A stretch of 64,000 bases of DNA, from NCBI GenBank assembly GCA_021817845.1, contig JAKAFW010000002.1:1-64000 (forward strand). Reading direction: 5' to 3'. Under the pieces are notes generated by a model. It ran no database searches, was not told the DNA's origin, and was given only the letters and a program-made list of their open reading frames with translations. The number at the start of each line of letters is the position of its first letter. Within the stretch, counting starts at the first letter, position 1. The position numbers and the translations under genes are program-made. Shown piece by piece: positions 61,816-64,000 of this stretch. The stretch is from FEN-1297 sp021817845 (lineage in GTDB: Bacteria; Bacteroidota; Ignavibacteria; Ignavibacteriales; Ignavibacteriaceae).

Positions 61816-62915
61816 TTTGCTTCTGAAATGTTTCCCATTGTAACAGGTACTTTTTCGTCAGATTGATTTGTGGCAAAGAGAATTTTTCCATCCTGGCAGT
61901 AAGCTTTTCTTACATATCCTAATCCATAATACTTATTGAATTTTGGAGAATATGCAACCGAGGTGACAACTCCAGCATCATTTCCTTCTTGATCCACAAG
62001 AAGAAATTTTCCGTTTTCGTCTACCGGTTGATGGAATGTAAGTCGTTTCAAATATTTTTGTACTTTGTCATAAGTTTCCAGCCGGGCAACTACTTCTTGA
62101 CCGATATAACAACCTTTGGTAAAGCTCACTAAATTTAGCAATCCAGCTTCGTGAGGATTAAACTGATCATTTAGTTCGTTTGGAGCTGCTGGAATTCCTT
62201 TGGTAATGCGGTAAATATTATAAGCATCTTCGCCAATAAGATTAAAATCAAATGGGCCTGTATGATCTATCATATATTTAGTTAATTGGATACCGTTACT
62301 TATATCGGCTAAGATCCAATATTTCTCATTTCCATTTAGCTCTTTTAGCTTTGCAACAATAAAGATTAGTCCTTCTGTGCGTACAACCCTAAACTGGTTC
62401 GGCATAATTTCGTTGATTGAATTTCCGCAAACTAAGGTCAAAAACGAATCAGACTGTTGACCGGTCATTTCAAGAAGAATATAACTTTCTGAAGAACTGT
62501 TTATATGAACATCGTCTGTAATAACATATTTATTAATCCAGCTTAGGACTTTTTCCCGGTTAGCTTCGCTGCAAATTAAAAGTTGATGGTCTTCAAAATT
62601 AAAGATTGTTGCAGTATCAATAATTCTTCCCTTCTCGGAAGTAAATATTGTACCGGCTAAATTTTCCTTCTGCAAATCTCTGAGCGAATTTGTTGTTATC
62701 CTATGCAAGAAATCAAGAACATCTTTTCCTCTGAGTTCGATTATACCGCTTGGAGAAATATCTCTGAGCCCAACGCCCATGCATAGTGAATTTAGTTCAT
62801 TTTGAACTGATGAAAATACTTTGAACTTCTTTTTGCCATTAATAATTTCAGGCGTATAACCGGCAGATTCAAAAAAATCTAACAATGAATTATGTTTTAT
62901 TTCAACATCTATCAT
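61812..62915 (-). CDS. ygfZ: YgfZ/GcvT-like folate-binding protein
   Basis: 367 residues from ATG 62915 (a TTG precedes it). The signature KGCYIGQEVVARLE with the conserved Cys is present, and the N-terminal GVGLRDISPSGIIELRGKDVLDFLHRITTN is GcvT-like. YgfZ helps make or repair Fe-S clusters, in a folate-dependent way, rather than cleaving glycine. Fits an organism with many Fe-S proteins such as the hydrogenase. It precedes the adenosyltransferase with a 4-base overlap. Confidence 0.87.
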   Translation of the reverse strand: MIDVEIKHNSLLDFFESAGYTPEIINGKKKFKVFSSVQNELNSLCMGVGLRDISPSGIIELRGKDVLDFLHRITTNSLRDLQKENLAGTIFTSEKGRIIDTATIFNFEDHQLLICSEANREKVLSWINKYVITDDVHINSSSESYILLEMTGQQSDSFLTLVCGNSINEIMPNQFRVVRTEGLIFIVAKLKELNGNEKYWILADISNGIQLTKYMIDHTGPFDFNLIGEDAYNIYRITKGIPAAPNELNDQFNPHEAGLLNLVSFTKGCYIGQEVVARLETYDKVQKYLKRLTFHQPVDENGKFLLVDQEGNDAGVVTSVAYSPKFNKYYGLGYVRKAYCQDGKILFATNQSDEKVPVTMGNISEAK

Positions 62916-63270
62916 CAAATATCCTTATCTAAATAGTATTTACGGTATGATTAAAACTATTGCAAGTTAATAAAATTAATCCCACGCAGCAATAATTACT
63001 TAAGCATTAGCAGTAAAATTTACTGATGCCTAAGTATGAATATCGTTAAGAAATCTCTGTATTCATATCACATTCTTAATAGTAGTAATGAATAATTTGA
63101 TTTTAAGATGTTATGCTTTTTCTATGAAGGGCAATCTTATGGTTTGGCTATGGAAAAGATTCAAGTTAATAGGAAGAGTATAGGAAGATGAGCGTATTCA
63201 GAGTGCATTCAGAGTGCATTCACAGTGCATTCATAATGTTCACAGAGGGTTATTTTGAATTGAATAGATG
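62916..63270. other. spacer with an 11-bp tandem repeat
   Basis: No gene is seen in this 355-base stretch. At 63195-63238 four 11-base units follow each other (TATTCAGAGTG, CATTCAGAGTG, CATTCACAGTG, CATTCATAATG), gradually diverging. The unit length is close to one helical turn, so all copies face the same side of the DNA. Confidence 0.6.
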
Positions 63271-64000
63271 TTAGTATGGTTGCGTCTGACGGTGATTTCT
63301 GGTGTTCACGTAAAGACTGTCTTTTACATCCCAGACAAACGGAATTGAATCTGCAGCATAAATTCTATTCGGAAGATTATAATAAAGATATTCGTAGTAA
63401 TCGGGATATTTATCATCGTTTACATTTGCGATGGTTCGTTTGGCATCAATCCACTCGTAAGTCATAAGTAGATGAGGGGGGTTGATAAGTCCGTTGACGA
63501 GGAAATAATTATAGTCGATATGCCCGATGCCTCTTGCATAATGGAAGTCAACACGGACGTAAGGCGTACCGTTATAAGCCCATTTCTGCATATCCATATA
63601 ATTAAATCCTCCGTGTGCCGGAATAGGCGATTCCCAAATATTTGTAAAGCTTCCGTTTTCAGCTTTCAACAAAACCAGGTAGAAGAACGCAGTTCCAAGG
63701 TGAGTACTATCTAAGTTTACAAAGCTTTGATCATAACCGACAACATTCTTTGACTCTATTAACCTTTCGCCCGGTTTTGATTTTGCAACTACTGCAAAAA
63801 TGTAAGTTCCATTTTGATTATTTAAATAAATTACTGCAGGCTTAGGAATGTTATAGGTAAAAGTCTTATCAAAATTAACTAAGTACGAGCCTTTGGGATA
63901 ATTTTTTAGGACATATTCAACGACCGAAAGTGTATCGTAGGCGGATTGAGTGCCGGCTTGTTGCTGTTTTACTCGTAGATTATACATTTGTATATCCGCA
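63271..64000 (-). CDS. unknown protein, 5' end possibly outside the window
   Basis: At least 238 residues from an ATG at 63987; the frame is open to the window edge, so the true start may lie beyond it. The sequence has SYLVNFDKTFTYNIPKPAVIYLN, GGFNYMDMQKWAYNGTPYVRVDFHYARGIGHIDYN and NVNDDKYPDYYEYLYYN, the last with the D-x-N/D pattern of FG-GAP/EF-hand-like calcium loops. No signal peptide is visible in this part. It looks like an extracytoplasmic beta-rich protein, function unknown. Confidence 0.6.
   Translation of the reverse strand, partial: ADIQMYNLRVKQQQAGTQSAYDTLSVVEYVLKNYPKGSYLVNFDKTFTYNIPKPAVIYLNNQNGTYIFAVVAKSKPGERLIESKNVVGYDQSFVNLDSTHLGTAFFYLVLLKAENGSFTNIWESPIPAHGGFNYMDMQKWAYNGTPYVRVDFHYARGIGHIDYNYFLVNGLINPPHLLMTYEWIDAKRTIANVNDDKYPDYYEYLYYNLPNRIYAADSIPFVWDVKDSLYVNTRNHRQTQPY

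Noticed and set aside
63271..63714. Plus-strand frames at the right end
   Set aside because: They are antisense to the well-formed minus-strand frame with secreted-protein-like sequence.

Overview
The window is AT-rich, densely packed bacterial chromosome from a Gram-negative organism of the Bacteroidota/Chlorobi side of the tree, most likely an ignavibacterium-like lineage. The pointers are a fused lpxC-fabZ gene, two tandem ompH genes after bamA, a deduced tmRNA tag GESNYALAA of the Bacteroidetes/Chlorobi type, an [FeFe] hydrogenase and large multihaem cytochromes. No 16S gene is present, so the assignment is inference.

Layout: 1-7.3 kb (mostly minus) holds an Omp85-type POTRA protein (cut by the window edge), a lipoprotein, an L,D-transpeptidase-fold protein and the translation block rplM-rpsI-rpsB-tsf-pyrH-frr. 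7.4-10.3 kb (plus) holds an SDR epimerase, a deoxyhypusine-synthase-family enzyme and a small outer-membrane protein. 10.3-21 kb (minus) is an envelope operon uppS-bamA-ompH-ompH-lpxD-lpxC/fabZ-lpxA, followed by a lipoate/octanoate transferase, panB and a propeller protein. 21-27 kb has a lexA operon with two unrecognised genes and a candidate operator, then ilvE, an MlaE-type permease and pckG. 27.5-36.3 kb has a six-PAS hybrid kinase and a five-gene operon (response regulator, hydC-like, hydB-like, hydA-like [FeFe] hydrogenase, membrane histidine kinase). 36.4-41.3 kb is housekeeping (rlmB, lgt, hisS, an EIIA domain, a PHP protein).

41.5-50.4 kb is a probable electron-transfer conduit read in one direction: a cytochrome b-like membrane protein, a membrane-anchored ferredoxin/FAD pyridine-nucleotide oxidoreductase, a 20-haem cytochrome c, a second cytochrome c with 24 CxxCH motifs plus one CxxxCH, a beta-barrel protein and two paralogous TPR proteins. 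The order suggests electrons moving from the cytoplasm or membrane through the periplasm to an outer-membrane barrel.

50.5-61.2 kb is the accessory and decaying part. After an ABM-like protein and dapF come a DUF47/PiT phosphate-transport operon collapsed by an internal deletion and a DUF2335 gene with an in-frame stop. Then follows a 7.4-kb genomic island in the 3' end of ssrA, bounded by a perfect 28-bp direct repeat (53385-53412 and 60843-60870). The island carries a sigma-region-4-like gene, small basic and membrane proteins with shared 3' hairpins, dispersed repeats, a broken tyrosine integrase truncated head-to-head against a TPR fragment, and a toxin-antitoxin pair that is itself flanked by a 17-bp direct repeat. 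The window ends with ssrA, a PduO-type adenosyltransferase, a YgfZ-like protein and an unrecognised gene running off the edge.
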